DNA from: CAVSRC01 sp963732845
Lineage (GTDB): Bacteria > Pseudomonadota > Alphaproteobacteria > Rhizobiales > Kaistiaceae
Direction: 5' to 3'
DNA: 64,000 nucleotides
Assembly: GCA_963732845.1 (NCBI GenBank)
Contig: CAVTBE010000021.1
Location: 1-64,000, forward strand
Shown: one piece after another, positions 9,057 through 17,660 of the stretch
How the letters are laid out: each line of letters opens with the position of its first letter
Numbering within the stretch: position 1 is the stretch's first letter
Notes under the pieces: model-generated
The model's input: only the letters and a program-made list of their open reading frames with translations
The model's database searches: none
What the model was told of the DNA's origin: nothing
Position numbers and translations under genes: made by a program

Positions 9057-9080
9057 GAGCCGGCCGCTTGTGGCCGGCTC
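9057..9080 (+). terminator. Intercistronic hairpin after the binding-protein gene
   Basis: A perfect inverted repeat, GAGCCGGCC and GGCCGGCTC, around a six-base loop, with no T-run after it. It lies between the binding-protein and permease genes. In many ABC operons such a hairpin protects or attenuates the transcript so that binding protein exceeds permease. A similar hairpin follows the other binding-protein gene at 23929-23954. Confidence 0.6.
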
Positions 9081-9104
9081 TCCTCCCTTTCCATGAGGTT
9101 GCCG

Positions 9105-9998
9105 GTGACGTCATCCGCCGCCAGCACGCGCCGACATTTGCTGCCATTTGCCTTCCTGGCGCCCGCCTTGCTCGTCGAGGCGGCGATCATTCTCTATCCG
9201 GTGCTGCAAACCACCTGGATGAGCCTTCACGACTTCGTTCTGTATCGGCCGACCAATGTTCCATTCATCTGGTTGGGCAACTTCGCGCGCGCGCTCCACG
9301 ATCCGGTGTTCTGGCTGTCGCTGGGGAACTCGGTCATATGGATCGTCTTTGTCGTCGGCCTGCAATTTCTGCTCGGGCTGGGGACGGCGTTGCTGCTCAA
9401 CCAGAGCTTCTGGTGGCGCGGTCTGGCACGGGCGCTGGTCGTGATCCCGTGGGCTCTGCCCAGCGTCATCATCGGTCTGATGTGGAGCTGGATGTACGAC
9501 TACAATCTCGGCGTGATCAATGACGTCCTGCTGCGCATCGGGTTGATCCACGAGCCGATCGCCTGGCTGGCCCGCGCCGATACGACGCTGCCGGCCGTCA
9601 TGATGGCGCTGATCTGGCAGGGGTTCCCGTTCTTCGCGGTTTCGATTCTCGCCGGGCTGCAAACGGTTTCGCGCGACCAGCTCGAAGCCGCCGAAATGGA
9701 CGGAGCCAACGCGTTCCAGCGGCTGGGTGCCGTGGTTCTGCCGGCGATCGCCGAAGTCATCGCCACCGTCCTCCTGTTGCGGACCATCTGGGTGGCGAAT
9801 TCGCTGGACGTCATCCTGGTGATGACCGGCGGCGGTCCGGGATACGCCAGCTACACGTTGCCGCTCTACGCCTTCCTCAAGGCTTACACGAGCATGGAGT
9901 TCGGCTATGGCGCGGCGCTGTCGCTGATCCTGACGGTGCTGTTGCTGGCGGTCGTCTATACATACGTGCGACGCGCGGCCGGGGACCTCGAACGATGA
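9105..9998 (+). CDS. Sugar ABC transporter permease (MalF/UgpA type)
   Basis: An inner-membrane permease subunit of about 297 residues with six predicted helices, the first being LLPFAFLAPALLVEAAIILY. The cytoplasmic EAA loop is visible as EAAEMDGANAFQRLGAVVLP, which contacts the ATPase. The GTG at 9105 is preceded by GAGG at the right distance; the ATG at 9093 is an alternative with no ribosome-binding site. It follows the binding-protein gene after a hairpin, and its end overlaps the second permease gene (ATGA). The operon has no ATPase gene, so a shared ATPase of the MsmK/UgpC type elsewhere is assumed. Confidence 0.92.
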   Translation: MTSSAASTRRHLLPFAFLAPALLVEAAIILYPVLQTTWMSLHDFVLYRPTNVPFIWLGNFARALHDPVFWLSLGNSVIWIVFVVGLQFLLGLGTALLLNQSFWWRGLARALVVIPWALPSVIIGLMWSWMYDYNLGVINDVLLRIGLIHEPIAWLARADTTLPAVMMALIWQGFPFFAVSILAGLQTVSRDQLEAAEMDGANAFQRLGAVVLPAIAEVIATVLLLRTIWVANSLDVILVMTGGGPGYASYTLPLYAFLKAYTSMEFGYGAALSLILTVLLLAVVYTYVRRAAGDLER

Positions 9999-10831
9999 TC
10001 GACCGCCGTAGCCGACTGCGTCGCGTTGTCGAGATCGAGATCCCGATCCTGGTGATCGTTGCCTTCGCGCTGGCGCCCTACGTCTGGATGGTCCTGACGT
10101 CGATCAAGCCCGACTCCGACATCATCGCTTTTCCGCTGCGCTATTTGCCGAGCCATGTGACGTTCGAGCACTATGCAACGCTGCTGGAACACACGAGCTT
10201 TGCCAAGAATCTGCTGAACAGCCTGATCATCGCTTTCGGCGCGGTGATCGTCGGCCTGTCCGCCAGCTTGCCGGCGGCCTACGCATTTTCGCGCTTCCGC
10301 TTCCGCGGAAGACGGCTGCTGATGACCCAGTTTCTGGTCATCAACATGTTTCCGATCGTGCTGCTCATCATCCCCTTGTTCGTGCTGATGCGGAGCCTTG
10401 GCCTGCTCGACACCTTCTTTGGAATCATCGTTGGCCACTCGACCTTCGCGATTCCTTTCGCGGTGTGGATGCTGACCAGCTACCTGAACACGATCCCCGC
10501 TGACCTGGACGAAGCCGCTGAGATCGATGGCGCCTCGCGCCCCCAGACCATCGGCCTGGTGCTGCTGCCGCTGATCATGCCGGGAGTGGTCACCACCGCG
10601 ATCTACATCTTCGTCACCTCCTGGAACGAGTATCTGTTCGCCATGATGCTGTCTGGCGACAACGTCCGCACGGTCACGGTGGCGCTGCAGCTGTTCATCG
10701 GTGAATTCACCGTCCAGTGGGGCTTGCTCACGGCCGGCGGAACAGTCGTCGCGATCCCGGTCACGATCCTATTCCTCATAGTGCAAAGGCGGTTGGTGAG
10801 CGGGCTCACCACCGGAGCGGTAAAGGCATGA
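9995..10831 (+). CDS. Sugar ABC transporter permease (MalG/UgpE type)
   Basis: The second permease subunit, 278 residues, with an N-terminal helix (IPILVIVAFALAPYVWMVLTSI), the conserved NSLIIAFGAVIVGLSASLPAAYAFSR segment in the first half, and the EAA loop DEAAEIDGASRPQTIGLVLLP. It overlaps the preceding permease by four bases and the following isomerase gene by four bases, showing translational coupling. It forms the membrane channel with its partner for a carbohydrate imported by the binding protein of this operon. Confidence 0.93.
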   Translation: MIDRRSRLRRVVEIEIPILVIVAFALAPYVWMVLTSIKPDSDIIAFPLRYLPSHVTFEHYATLLEHTSFAKNLLNSLIIAFGAVIVGLSASLPAAYAFSRFRFRGRRLLMTQFLVINMFPIVLLIIPLFVLMRSLGLLDTFFGIIVGHSTFAIPFAVWMLTSYLNTIPADLDEAAEIDGASRPQTIGLVLLPLIMPGVVTTAIYIFVTSWNEYLFAMMLSGDNVRTVTVALQLFIGEFTVQWGLLTAGGTVVAIPVTILFLIVQRRLVSGLTTGAVKA

Positions 10832-11715
10832 CTTCCAATCCCATCGGCATCATTTCCATGTTCTACGCTCGTCCGTTCCGGCGAGAGCATTTCGCGACCT
10901 TCCCCCGGATCAAAGCGGCGGGCTGCGACTTCATCGAGTTGTTGGTGCCCGAGCCCGACGAACTCGATCTCGGCGAGACCGGCAGGGCTCTGGCGGACAG
11001 CGGCCTTGGCGTGGTGCTTGCGGCCCGGGTCAACCTCAGCCGCGACCTGGCCAGCGCAGATCGCGCCGCGCATGAGGCAGGCGTTCGCTATCTCGGCGAA
11101 TGCGTTCGGGTGGCGACGGCGCTTGGCGCCACGATCGTCGGCGGCCCGCTCTACGGTGCGCCGCTGGTGTTCGCCGGGCGCGCGCCGGCACCGGTGGCGG
11201 AGGGCGACCGTATCAAGCGGATCGATCAGGTGGTCGACGGATTGAAGCAGGCCGGGGCAGTCGCCGCGGACGCCAATGTGAAGCTCGCGATCGAGCCGCT
11301 CAACCGCTTCGAAACCGACATCGCCAATACCACGGGCCACGCCCTGGCATTGGCGGAGGCGGTGGATTCGCCGGCCGTCGGTGTGTTGCTGGACACCTTC
11401 CACATGAACATGGAGGACGCCTCGATTCCCGACGCGATCCGCCGGGCGGGTCGCCGGGTCGTCCATTTCCAGGCCAACGAGAACAACCGCGGCTTCGTCG
11501 GGTCAGGACATATCGACTGGCCGGAAGTGGCCAGGGCGCTTGCCGCTATCGGCTATGCCGGTCCGATCACGCTGGAGCCTTTCCGTCGCGACGACGAGCG
11601 TCCCGGAGTGCCGCTGGCGCAGTGGCGGGCGCCGATGCGCGACGAGGATGCCGATCTCAGGTCGAGCGTCGCCCATCTTCGCGCCGCGCTGGATTTTGCG
11701 GGGAGGCGGACTTGA
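10828..11715 (+). CDS. Sugar-phosphate isomerase/epimerase (AP-endonuclease-2 barrel)
   Basis: A 295-residue TIM-barrel protein of the xylose-isomerase-like / D-tagatose-3-epimerase superfamily. Likely metal and catalytic residues are in FIELLVPE, LAIEPLNRFE, LLDTFHMNMED, HFQANENNRG and ITLEPF, the order seen in ketose 3-epimerases and inosose isomerases. The ATG at 10828 overlaps the permease stop. It sits between the transporter and a Gfo/Idh/MocA dehydrogenase, a frequent pairing in inositol, hexulose and glycoside degradation. The specific substrate is not evident. Confidence 0.87.
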   Translation: MTSNPIGIISMFYARPFRREHFATFPRIKAAGCDFIELLVPEPDELDLGETGRALADSGLGVVLAARVNLSRDLASADRAAHEAGVRYLGECVRVATALGATIVGGPLYGAPLVFAGRAPAPVAEGDRIKRIDQVVDGLKQAGAVAADANVKLAIEPLNRFETDIANTTGHALALAEAVDSPAVGVLLDTFHMNMEDASIPDAIRRAGRRVVHFQANENNRGFVGSGHIDWPEVARALAAIGYAGPITLEPFRRDDERPGVPLAQWRAPMRDEDADLRSSVAHLRAALDFAGRRT

Positions 11716-12707
11716 GCAAGTTGCGCATCGGATGGATCGGCTGCGGCACGCACGCCAATGAGATGCTGCTCCCCCAGATCATCCGCTTCGATACCAGGAT
11801 CACCGCGCTTTGCGATATCGACGAGGGGCGCCTGACGGCGACCGCCGAACGCTTCGGCATCGCTGCTGCGGACCGCACACGCGATTGGCGCGCGGTTCTC
11901 GCCCGCAACGATCTCGACGCGATTGTGGTCGCCGCCGGACCTGCCGCGCACGCCGAGATCGGTCTCGCCGCCATCGCGCGACGGCTGCCCGTCTTCGTCG
12001 AGAAACCGCCGGCGCTCAGCGCCGCCGAAGCCGAGCGGCTCGCCAATGCGGCCAAGACGGCCGACGTGCCGGTTATCGTCGGGTTCATGAAGCGTTACTC
12101 GACCGCAAACAGAATAGCTTCCAATATCATTAAAAGCCAGGAGTTCGGCGTACCTGTATCTTTTCTCGGCGAATACATGACGGCCCCAACTTATTTCTCT
12201 GGCAGCACCGACTATACTTCTTTCTACCTCCACCACTGCGTGCACTATTTTGATTTATTGCCGTATTTGATGGGTGAAGTTGCCGAGGTCAGTGCCCGCC
12301 GCCATGAACTAGCCCCCGGCAAGCTGTTGTTGCACATCGATTTCCGGTTCGCCTCGGGGGGCATTGGCACGCTGGTGCTCGGCACGCATCAGTCGCGTGG
12401 CACGCCGATGGAATGGTGGCAGGTGATGGGCGACCATCGCAGAGTCGAGGTCCGAAACGTGCACGAGGTGCGCTACTACCGCGCCCCACCGTTCAAGGTT
12501 GCAGACCCGGCCGCGCGCCTCATTGATTCTGAGGATACGCTCCTGTGGGAACCGAACCTGACGGTCGCGGCCAATGAGGATCACAAGGGGTACTACGCCC
12601 TGTTCGCCGATTTCACTGCCGCGTCGCGCGGGGAGAAAGTCGCGGCCCCAACGGCCGCCGATGGCGCCCTTGCCATGCGCCTGATGGAGACCGCCCTGTC
12701 CAGTTGA
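11712..12707 (+). CDS. Gfo/Idh/MocA-family NAD(P)-dependent oxidoreductase
   Basis: A 331-residue dehydrogenase acting on sugars or cyclitols. The Rossmann start is LRIGWIGCGTHANEMLLPQI; the catalytic FVEKPPALSAAEAERL (EKP motif) and the GFMKRYSTAN segment follow. The start is a TTG at 11712 that overlaps the previous stop (TTGA) and has GGAGG six bases upstream. The stretch from about 12108 to 12275 is visibly richer in A and T than the rest of the gene and uses rarer codons (ATA, AAA, TTA), although the protein stays in frame. It is the last gene of the operon that starts at 6223. Confidence 0.9.
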   Translation: MSKLRIGWIGCGTHANEMLLPQIIRFDTRITALCDIDEGRLTATAERFGIAAADRTRDWRAVLARNDLDAIVVAAGPAAHAEIGLAAIARRLPVFVEKPPALSAAEAERLANAAKTADVPVIVGFMKRYSTANRIASNIIKSQEFGVPVSFLGEYMTAPTYFSGSTDYTSFYLHHCVHYFDLLPYLMGEVAEVSARRHELAPGKLLLHIDFRFASGGIGTLVLGTHQSRGTPMEWWQVMGDHRRVEVRNVHEVRYYRAPPFKVADPAARLIDSEDTLLWEPNLTVAANEDHKGYYALFADFTAASRGEKVAAPTAADGALAMRLMETALSS

Positions 12708-13015
12708 CGCGGGGGAGTGAATTGCCGGTCCATTCGACGCGGTAATCACTTTCACCGACCAACGGGATGCGTGCGTGGGCGGTGATGTGACGAAAAGCCG
12801 ATGCGGCGAGCCTGATTTGCAGCCGCAATATTCCCCAGGGTTACCGTGTGGTTACAGTCACCAAATGCCGCCATTGACGGCTGAGATCCGACAGGAGGGC
12901 CATGCGGCGCGATTGCGAAAATTTTAGCTAAATGCCTGCAGGCTTGTTTGTAAGTTTTGAGCGATCTCTTGGTAGGACTTTGTGACTAGTCTTGGGACGC
13001 TCGCAGGAGGGCAGG
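12708..13015. other. Intergenic region before fecR-like gene, with a possible leader peptide
   Basis: About 308 bases. It contains two GGTTAC direct repeats 11 bases apart (around 12839-12855), a nine-codon open frame at 12902-12931 (MRRDCENFS) preceded by AGGAGG, and the palindrome GCCTGCAGGC at 12934-12943. The AT-rich stretch after 12915 probably includes the promoter or leader of the FecR gene. None of these elements is proven. Confidence 0.4.
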
Positions 13016-13993
13016 GTGTTCAGCTCCGTGACTCGCGTTGTTTTCGCCGCCGTTCTCTCAACCTTGATCCTGGTCGGCGGCGCCGCGGCCGACCCCTGGC
13101 ACATCGCGCATTCGAGCGGTTCCGTGTGGGTCGGATCCGATACGGCGCAACTCGTTTCGCTTGGACCGACCACAGACGTCCCCGGCGGAGCGACCGTCAT
13201 GACTGGCGAGGGCGCTCGCGTCTTTCTGGCTCGGGGGACCCAGACGATGCTGATCGGACCCAATACGGTCGTTACCCTTCCGGATGGCGACAGCAATGGC
13301 ATCACGACAGTCCTCGAGAGAGCGGGGGAAATCACATTTGATGTGGATCGGCAGAAGGTGAAGCATTTTGCCGTGGAGACGCCGTATCTGGCCGCGGTCG
13401 TCAAGGGCACCAAATTTACCGTGCGTGTCGATGACCAGGGCGGGGCGGTTGCGGTGGACCGTGGTCTGGTCGAGGTCCACGCCCTGGCGACCGGCAAAAC
13501 CGTTGACACCCCTGCCGGACAAATGGCTCAAGTCAGAGGACAGGACGCACAACTGACGGTTTCCGGCTCAGGGCCCCGCGCGGTCATCCGGTCGGGCAAT
13601 CCGCGTGCGCCGCTCGTCAAGGGTCTTTCCCCCGAGGCCGTCCACGTTCTTCAGGTTGCTGCGCTGGAGAATTCGGGCAATTCGACACCCGGCCTCACGC
13701 CCGTCACCGCACGAAACGACGGCGCCCTCGGGGCAGTGGCAGTCGCCGGCTCGGGCGGTCCCGGCGGCGGAGATTCCGGCGGCGACATCAGCAGCGGTGG
13801 TGGTGGCACGTCTGCGGACAACGTCATCACGTTGCCGCGCCCGTCTCCCCCCAAGGCAGAGCGCAGTTTCTTCCGCACGTGGTTTGGCGGGGAAAACGGG
13901 GAAGGCTTCAGCCCGCAAGCGTTGGCGAGCATCTTCGGGCTGTCAATCGCGCTCGCGTTGGGCCTTGCATATTTCAGGGGAAGGTTCGGCTGA
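13016..13993 (+). CDS. FecR-domain protein with signal peptide and C-terminal membrane anchor
   Basis: A 325-residue envelope protein. Residues 1-24 are a signal peptide (VVFAAVLSTLILVGGAAA). Residues about 50-145 are a FecR-like beta domain (VMTGEGARVFLARGTQTMLI, FAVETPYLAAVVKGTKFTV), followed by a Gly/Ser/Pro-rich linker and a C-terminal helix (LASIFGLSIALALGLAYF) with a short basic tail. The GTG at 13016 has AGGAGG five bases upstream. There is no FecI-type sigma factor or TonB receptor nearby, so this is not a classical Fec system. It precedes the CHASE2 c-di-GMP protein by 57 bases and probably acts with it as its periplasmic partner. Confidence 0.85.
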   Translation: MFSSVTRVVFAAVLSTLILVGGAAADPWHIAHSSGSVWVGSDTAQLVSLGPTTDVPGGATVMTGEGARVFLARGTQTMLIGPNTVVTLPDGDSNGITTVLERAGEITFDVDRQKVKHFAVETPYLAAVVKGTKFTVRVDDQGGAVAVDRGLVEVHALATGKTVDTPAGQMAQVRGQDAQLTVSGSGPRAVIRSGNPRAPLVKGLSPEAVHVLQVAALENSGNSTPGLTPVTARNDGALGAVAVAGSGGPGGGDSGGDISSGGGGTSADNVITLPRPSPPKAERSFFRTWFGGENGEGFSPQALASIFGLSIALALGLAYFRGRFG

Positions 13994-14050
13994 GCCAATC
14001 GGTTCGGGCTGCGGCCAACGCTTCACCATCGCCTGCGCGGATAGACAAAC

Positions 14051-16822
14051 ATGCTTCGCCGCACAATTGCCGCTGCTCTTGTCGTCCTTGTCCCGCTGGC
14101 CGCCGAGTGGAGTGGCGTGCTGCGGCCGATCGAAGATCAGCAGACCGCCGCCCGCATGGCAATGCACGGCCGGGCACCGACCGGCGTCGTCGTCGTCGTC
14201 GATATCGATGCCAAGAGCATTGCCGCGATGGGAGTTTGGCTCTGGCGGCGCACGGTCTTTGCGCAGCTGATCGACAAGCTTGTGGCGCTGCATGCCGGTG
14301 AAATCGCAATCGATGTGGACTTCAGCGCTCCGTCGGTTGCTGCCGACGACGCGGCGCTCAGTGCGGCGCTGAAGCGCAGCGGCGGCAACGTCATTCTTGC
14401 CGCGTTCGCACAAAAGCTGAGCGGCGCGACCAATGCTGCTTCCACTTTCAATCAACCGCTGCGCCAGTTCGGCGGCAACGCATGGCTCGCCAGCGTCAAT
14501 GTCCGCCCCGATCCGGATGGTCAGGTCAGGTCCTTCAGCTACGGATTGATCGTCGACGGCGATCCAGTTCCGTCCATGCCCGCAGTCCTTGCCGGTGGGC
14601 TGGGTGAGGCGGGAGAGGCCTTCCAGATCGATTTCAGCATCGATGCAAGGGCCATCGATAGAATTTCTCTGATCGATGTCTTGCGCGGCGCGGCCGATGC
14701 GAAACGCATTGCTGGCAAGAAGGTGATCGTTGGCGCTCAGGCGGTCGAACTTCGCGATTTCTTCCAGGTGCCGGTTGCCGGAACGATTTCCGGCGCCGCG
14801 CTTCAGGCAGTCGCGACCGAGACATTGATGCAAGGACGTGTGCTGCACGAGACAAATACGGCCGTCACACTTGCGGGTTTGATCCTCATCGCCATCGCGG
14901 CGTTTTTCATCGGCCGCGCGAAGTGGCAATACCTGGTCGGAGGGCTCTTTGCGGCTGCCGCGGCTGTCGAAGCGTCCGCGGCGTTACTCCAGGCGAGCCA
15001 CCCGCTGGTCGTGATTACCGCCCCTTGGCTGTTGGCCTTTGCGATCTTCGCCGTTATCGCATTGGTGAGCGAAATCGACATCCGGCAGCTGCTTCAGACC
15101 ATGTGGCGCGTGCGGGCCAGCAACGCCGAAGCCCTGCTCACCAAGGTCGTCGCGGACAACTTCGCGGGCATCGTGGTTGTCGACGAGACGGGCACGATCC
15201 GGGCGGCAAGCCGGAGCGCCTCGGAACTACTCGGTCACCGAAAGAATCTTGTGGGATCGAAAGCGCGCACGGCCCTGCCGCCGCAACTCATGGCCGCAGT
15301 TGACGCGGTACTCGCCACCGGCTTCGAACGCTGTGTTCGGCGTCCAAGCGTCGTTTCGCTCCGCCGTGGTGATGGCGAAATTCGCGTGATCGAATACGTC
15401 GCGACCATCTCCGAGGTTGAGAGTGAGCCGGACAACAACGGGAGTGCCGAGATCGAGCACCGTGTCGTCTGCCTGACCTTTACCGACATCACGGAGCAGA
15501 AAGCGACCGAGGCGAAGATCGCCCATATGGCCCGGTTCGATTCACTTACCCAGCTGCCCAATCGCCACCAGTTGATCGAACGCCTGGAAGAGGTGTTCAC
15601 AGCCAACGACACCAGGCTGCGCACCAGTGCGGTGGTTTGCTTCGATCTTGACCGATTCAAGACCATAAATGACACGCTCGGTCACCATATCGGAGACCTC
15701 GTCCTGCGTGGTGTCGCTGCGCGGGCTGCCAACCTGCTTCCACACGATGCAATCGTTGCGCGCCTCGGCGGCGACGAATATGCGGCCCTCTTTTCCGGTT
15801 TGAAGGCAGGCGACGACGCTGTCGCGTTTGCGACCAACATCGTGGCCGCGAGCAGCAAGCCCCTGGACGTGGATGGTCGCCAGGCACTGGTCGGCGCCAG
15901 CGCCGGCGTCGCATTGGCGGATGCACGCGACAAAGGTCCGGACGATATCCTCAAGCGAGCCGATATGGCCTTGTACCGCGCCAAGTCGAGCGGTGGCAGC
16001 GGCTTCGTGGTGTTTGACCGGACGATGCTGCAATCGTTCATGCAGCAGCAGCGTCTTGAATTCGAACTCGGACAGGCCCTTGAGCGCGGAGAATTCGAGG
16101 TCTGGTACCAGCCTCAGATCGAGCTCCGCACCAATCGCATGATTGGGGTCGAGGCGCTGGTGCGCTGGCGTCACCCGACGCGAGGGCTGGTCTCGCCGGA
16201 AGAGTTCATTCCCATTGCAGAGACCACCGGGCTCATCGATGGACTCGGTCGATGGGTCCTGGAAACTGCCTGCGCTGAAGCGGCCGGCTGGTCGCCGCAG
16301 ATGCGGCTGGCGGTCAACGTCTCTTCGGCGCAATTCGCGCGTGGCGAGATCGCCAATTCCGTTTCGAACGTGTTGAAACGGACGGGCTTGGACGCATCAC
16401 GGCTCGATCTGGAGATCACCGAGTCGCTGTTCATGCAGCCGAGCAACGCCGTCTACAGCGCTCTCGCAGAATTGCGCGAAATCGGAGTCGGCATTGCCCT
16501 CGACGACTTTGGGACCGGATACTCGTCCCTCAGCTATATCCAGAACTTCCCGATCACGAAGATCAAGCTGGACAAGTCATTCGTGGCGGAGCTGCCGGAG
16601 AACGCAAGCTCGGCGGCGATCGTGCGCGCCGTCGCCCGGCTTGCGACCGACCTGGGGCTGCGCCTCAACGCCGAGGGCGTCGAGAATTCTGCGCAGGTCG
16701 CGTTGCTCAGTTCTCTGGGTGTCGATGAGGTGCAGGGTTTCCTGTTCGGACGCCCGCAGGAGGCGAGCGAAATCACCCACGCGCTAGAGCATGCGAGTGA
16801 CGTTGTGCGATTGCGTGCGTGA
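14051..16822 (+). CDS. CHASE2-PAS-GGDEF-EAL sensor, c-di-GMP turnover protein
   Basis: A 923-residue membrane sensor. Residues about 20-270 are a periplasmic CHASE2 domain, then three close transmembrane helices (about 275-345), a PAS domain (about 365-480), GGDEF (about 490-650) and EAL (about 665-915). The cyclase signature reads RLGGDEY at about 573-577, compatible with activity; no RxxD inhibitory site is seen five residues before it. The EAL domain has GVEALVRW, ITESLFM, LDDFGTGYSS and KLDKSF, so it is probably an active phosphodiesterase. It is likely bifunctional, controlled by an extracellular cue through CHASE2 and the adjacent FecR-domain protein. Confidence 0.93.
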   Translation: MLRRTIAAALVVLVPLAAEWSGVLRPIEDQQTAARMAMHGRAPTGVVVVVDIDAKSIAAMGVWLWRRTVFAQLIDKLVALHAGEIAIDVDFSAPSVAADDAALSAALKRSGGNVILAAFAQKLSGATNAASTFNQPLRQFGGNAWLASVNVRPDPDGQVRSFSYGLIVDGDPVPSMPAVLAGGLGEAGEAFQIDFSIDARAIDRISLIDVLRGAADAKRIAGKKVIVGAQAVELRDFFQVPVAGTISGAALQAVATETLMQGRVLHETNTAVTLAGLILIAIAAFFIGRAKWQYLVGGLFAAAAAVEASAALLQASHPLVVITAPWLLAFAIFAVIALVSEIDIRQLLQTMWRVRASNAEALLTKVVADNFAGIVVVDETGTIRAASRSASELLGHRKNLVGSKARTALPPQLMAAVDAVLATGFERCVRRPSVVSLRRGDGEIRVIEYVATISEVESEPDNNGSAEIEHRVVCLTFTDITEQKATEAKIAHMARFDSLTQLPNRHQLIERLEEVFTANDTRLRTSAVVCFDLDRFKTINDTLGHHIGDLVLRGVAARAANLLPHDAIVARLGGDEYAALFSGLKAGDDAVAFATNIVAASSKPLDVDGRQALVGASAGVALADARDKGPDDILKRADMALYRAKSSGGSGFVVFDRTMLQSFMQQQRLEFELGQALERGEFEVWYQPQIELRTNRMIGVEALVRWRHPTRGLVSPEEFIPIAETTGLIDGLGRWVLETACAEAAGWSPQMRLAVNVSSAQFARGEIANSVSNVLKRTGLDASRLDLEITESLFMQPSNAVYSALAELREIGVGIALDDFGTGYSSLSYIQNFPITKIKLDKSFVAELPENASSAAIVRAVARLATDLGLRLNAEGVENSAQVALLSSLGVDEVQGFLFGRPQEASEITHALEHASDVVRLRA

Positions 16823-16949
16823 GGGGTGACGCGGGTTGTACCGTCCATCGCGCCTGGCGCGCGTGGGCTGCTGCTGGCGGACGATGCACCGACGGCGTCT
16901 CGCAGAGCCGGTGGCTACCGGCGGGCTGCGGGGTTCGGGCCGGACGGTT

Positions 16950-17660
16950 CTAGATCTGAAGCGCCCGGGATCTGGCGCTGCCGATGTGCGCTTCGAGCGC
17001 GGCGATCGTGCCGGCGGAATCGCGACGCCGCAACGCCTCGATAATCGGCAGATGTTCGTTCATCACCGACACGACCAGTTCGGGCAACATGCGCACGCGC
17101 TCGAAGATGATCAGCCGGATCTTGATCGAGTTCACCCGATAGGCATTGGAGATGATCTCGTTGCCGAGCCGGTCGATCATCAGGTCGTGGAGATCCCAGT
17201 CCATCTGCTGGGCGCGCCGCAGAAGCTCCGGCGTCACGCCGCGCTTCGCCTCGGTGAGGATGGCCAGATGCATCTCATGCAGAGCCGCCATCTCTTCGTC
17301 GGTCGCCGTCTCGGCGAAATGCACCGCCGCCTCCCTTTCCAGGATCAGGCGAAACTGGAAGGCGTTGCGGATCAGGCTGAGGTCGACATGGGCAATCTGC
17401 ATGCCGCGCTGGGGCACGGTCTTGATGAGCCCATCGGCCTCGAGCCGGGGAATCAGCTCGCGGATCGCGCCGAGCGACATGCCGGTGATGCCGACGAGTT
17501 CGCGCTGGCTGACGAATTGTCCCGGGTGGATATCCTGGGCGAGCAATCGCTCGGTGAAGTTCTGATAAGCCTTTTCGCGAAGCTTCAACGCCGGTGCCGG
17601 CGAGCCCCGCGCTGTGGCGGGGCGCGGCTTGCTGGGTCGTGTTTTCGTCGCCGCTCTCAT
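16950..17660 (-). CDS. GntR-family transcriptional regulator (FCD type)
   Basis: A 236-residue regulator with a basic N-terminal tail rich in K, R and P (residues 1-25), a winged helix (QFVSQRELVGITGMSLGAIRELIPRLEADGLI) and an FCD helical ligand domain (LEREAAVHFAETATDEEM, QMDWDLHDLMIDRLGNEII, NEHLPIIEAL). Its ATG overlaps the stop of the DapA-family gene (ATGA), so the two are cotranscribed. The divergent TRAP genes are the obvious additional target. The ligand is likely the transported acid or its metabolite; that is inference. Confidence 0.92.
   Translation of the reverse strand: MRAATKTRPSKPRPATARGSPAPALKLREKAYQNFTERLLAQDIHPGQFVSQRELVGITGMSLGAIRELIPRLEADGLIKTVPQRGMQIAHVDLSLIRNAFQFRLILEREAAVHFAETATDEEMAALHEMHLAILTEAKRGVTPELLRRAQQMDWDLHDLMIDRLGNEIISNAYRVNSIKIRLIIFERVRMLPELVVSVMNEHLPIIEALRRRDSAGTIAALEAHIGSARSRALQI

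Noticed and set aside
12934..12943. GCCTGCAGGC as a terminator for the 6223-12707 operon
   Set aside because: It has no loop and no T-run and lies more than 220 bases after the operon; it is more likely part of the fecR leader.
13016..13993. Classical FecI-FecR iron-signalling system
   Set aside because: There is no sigma factor or TonB-dependent receptor gene near the FecR-domain gene.
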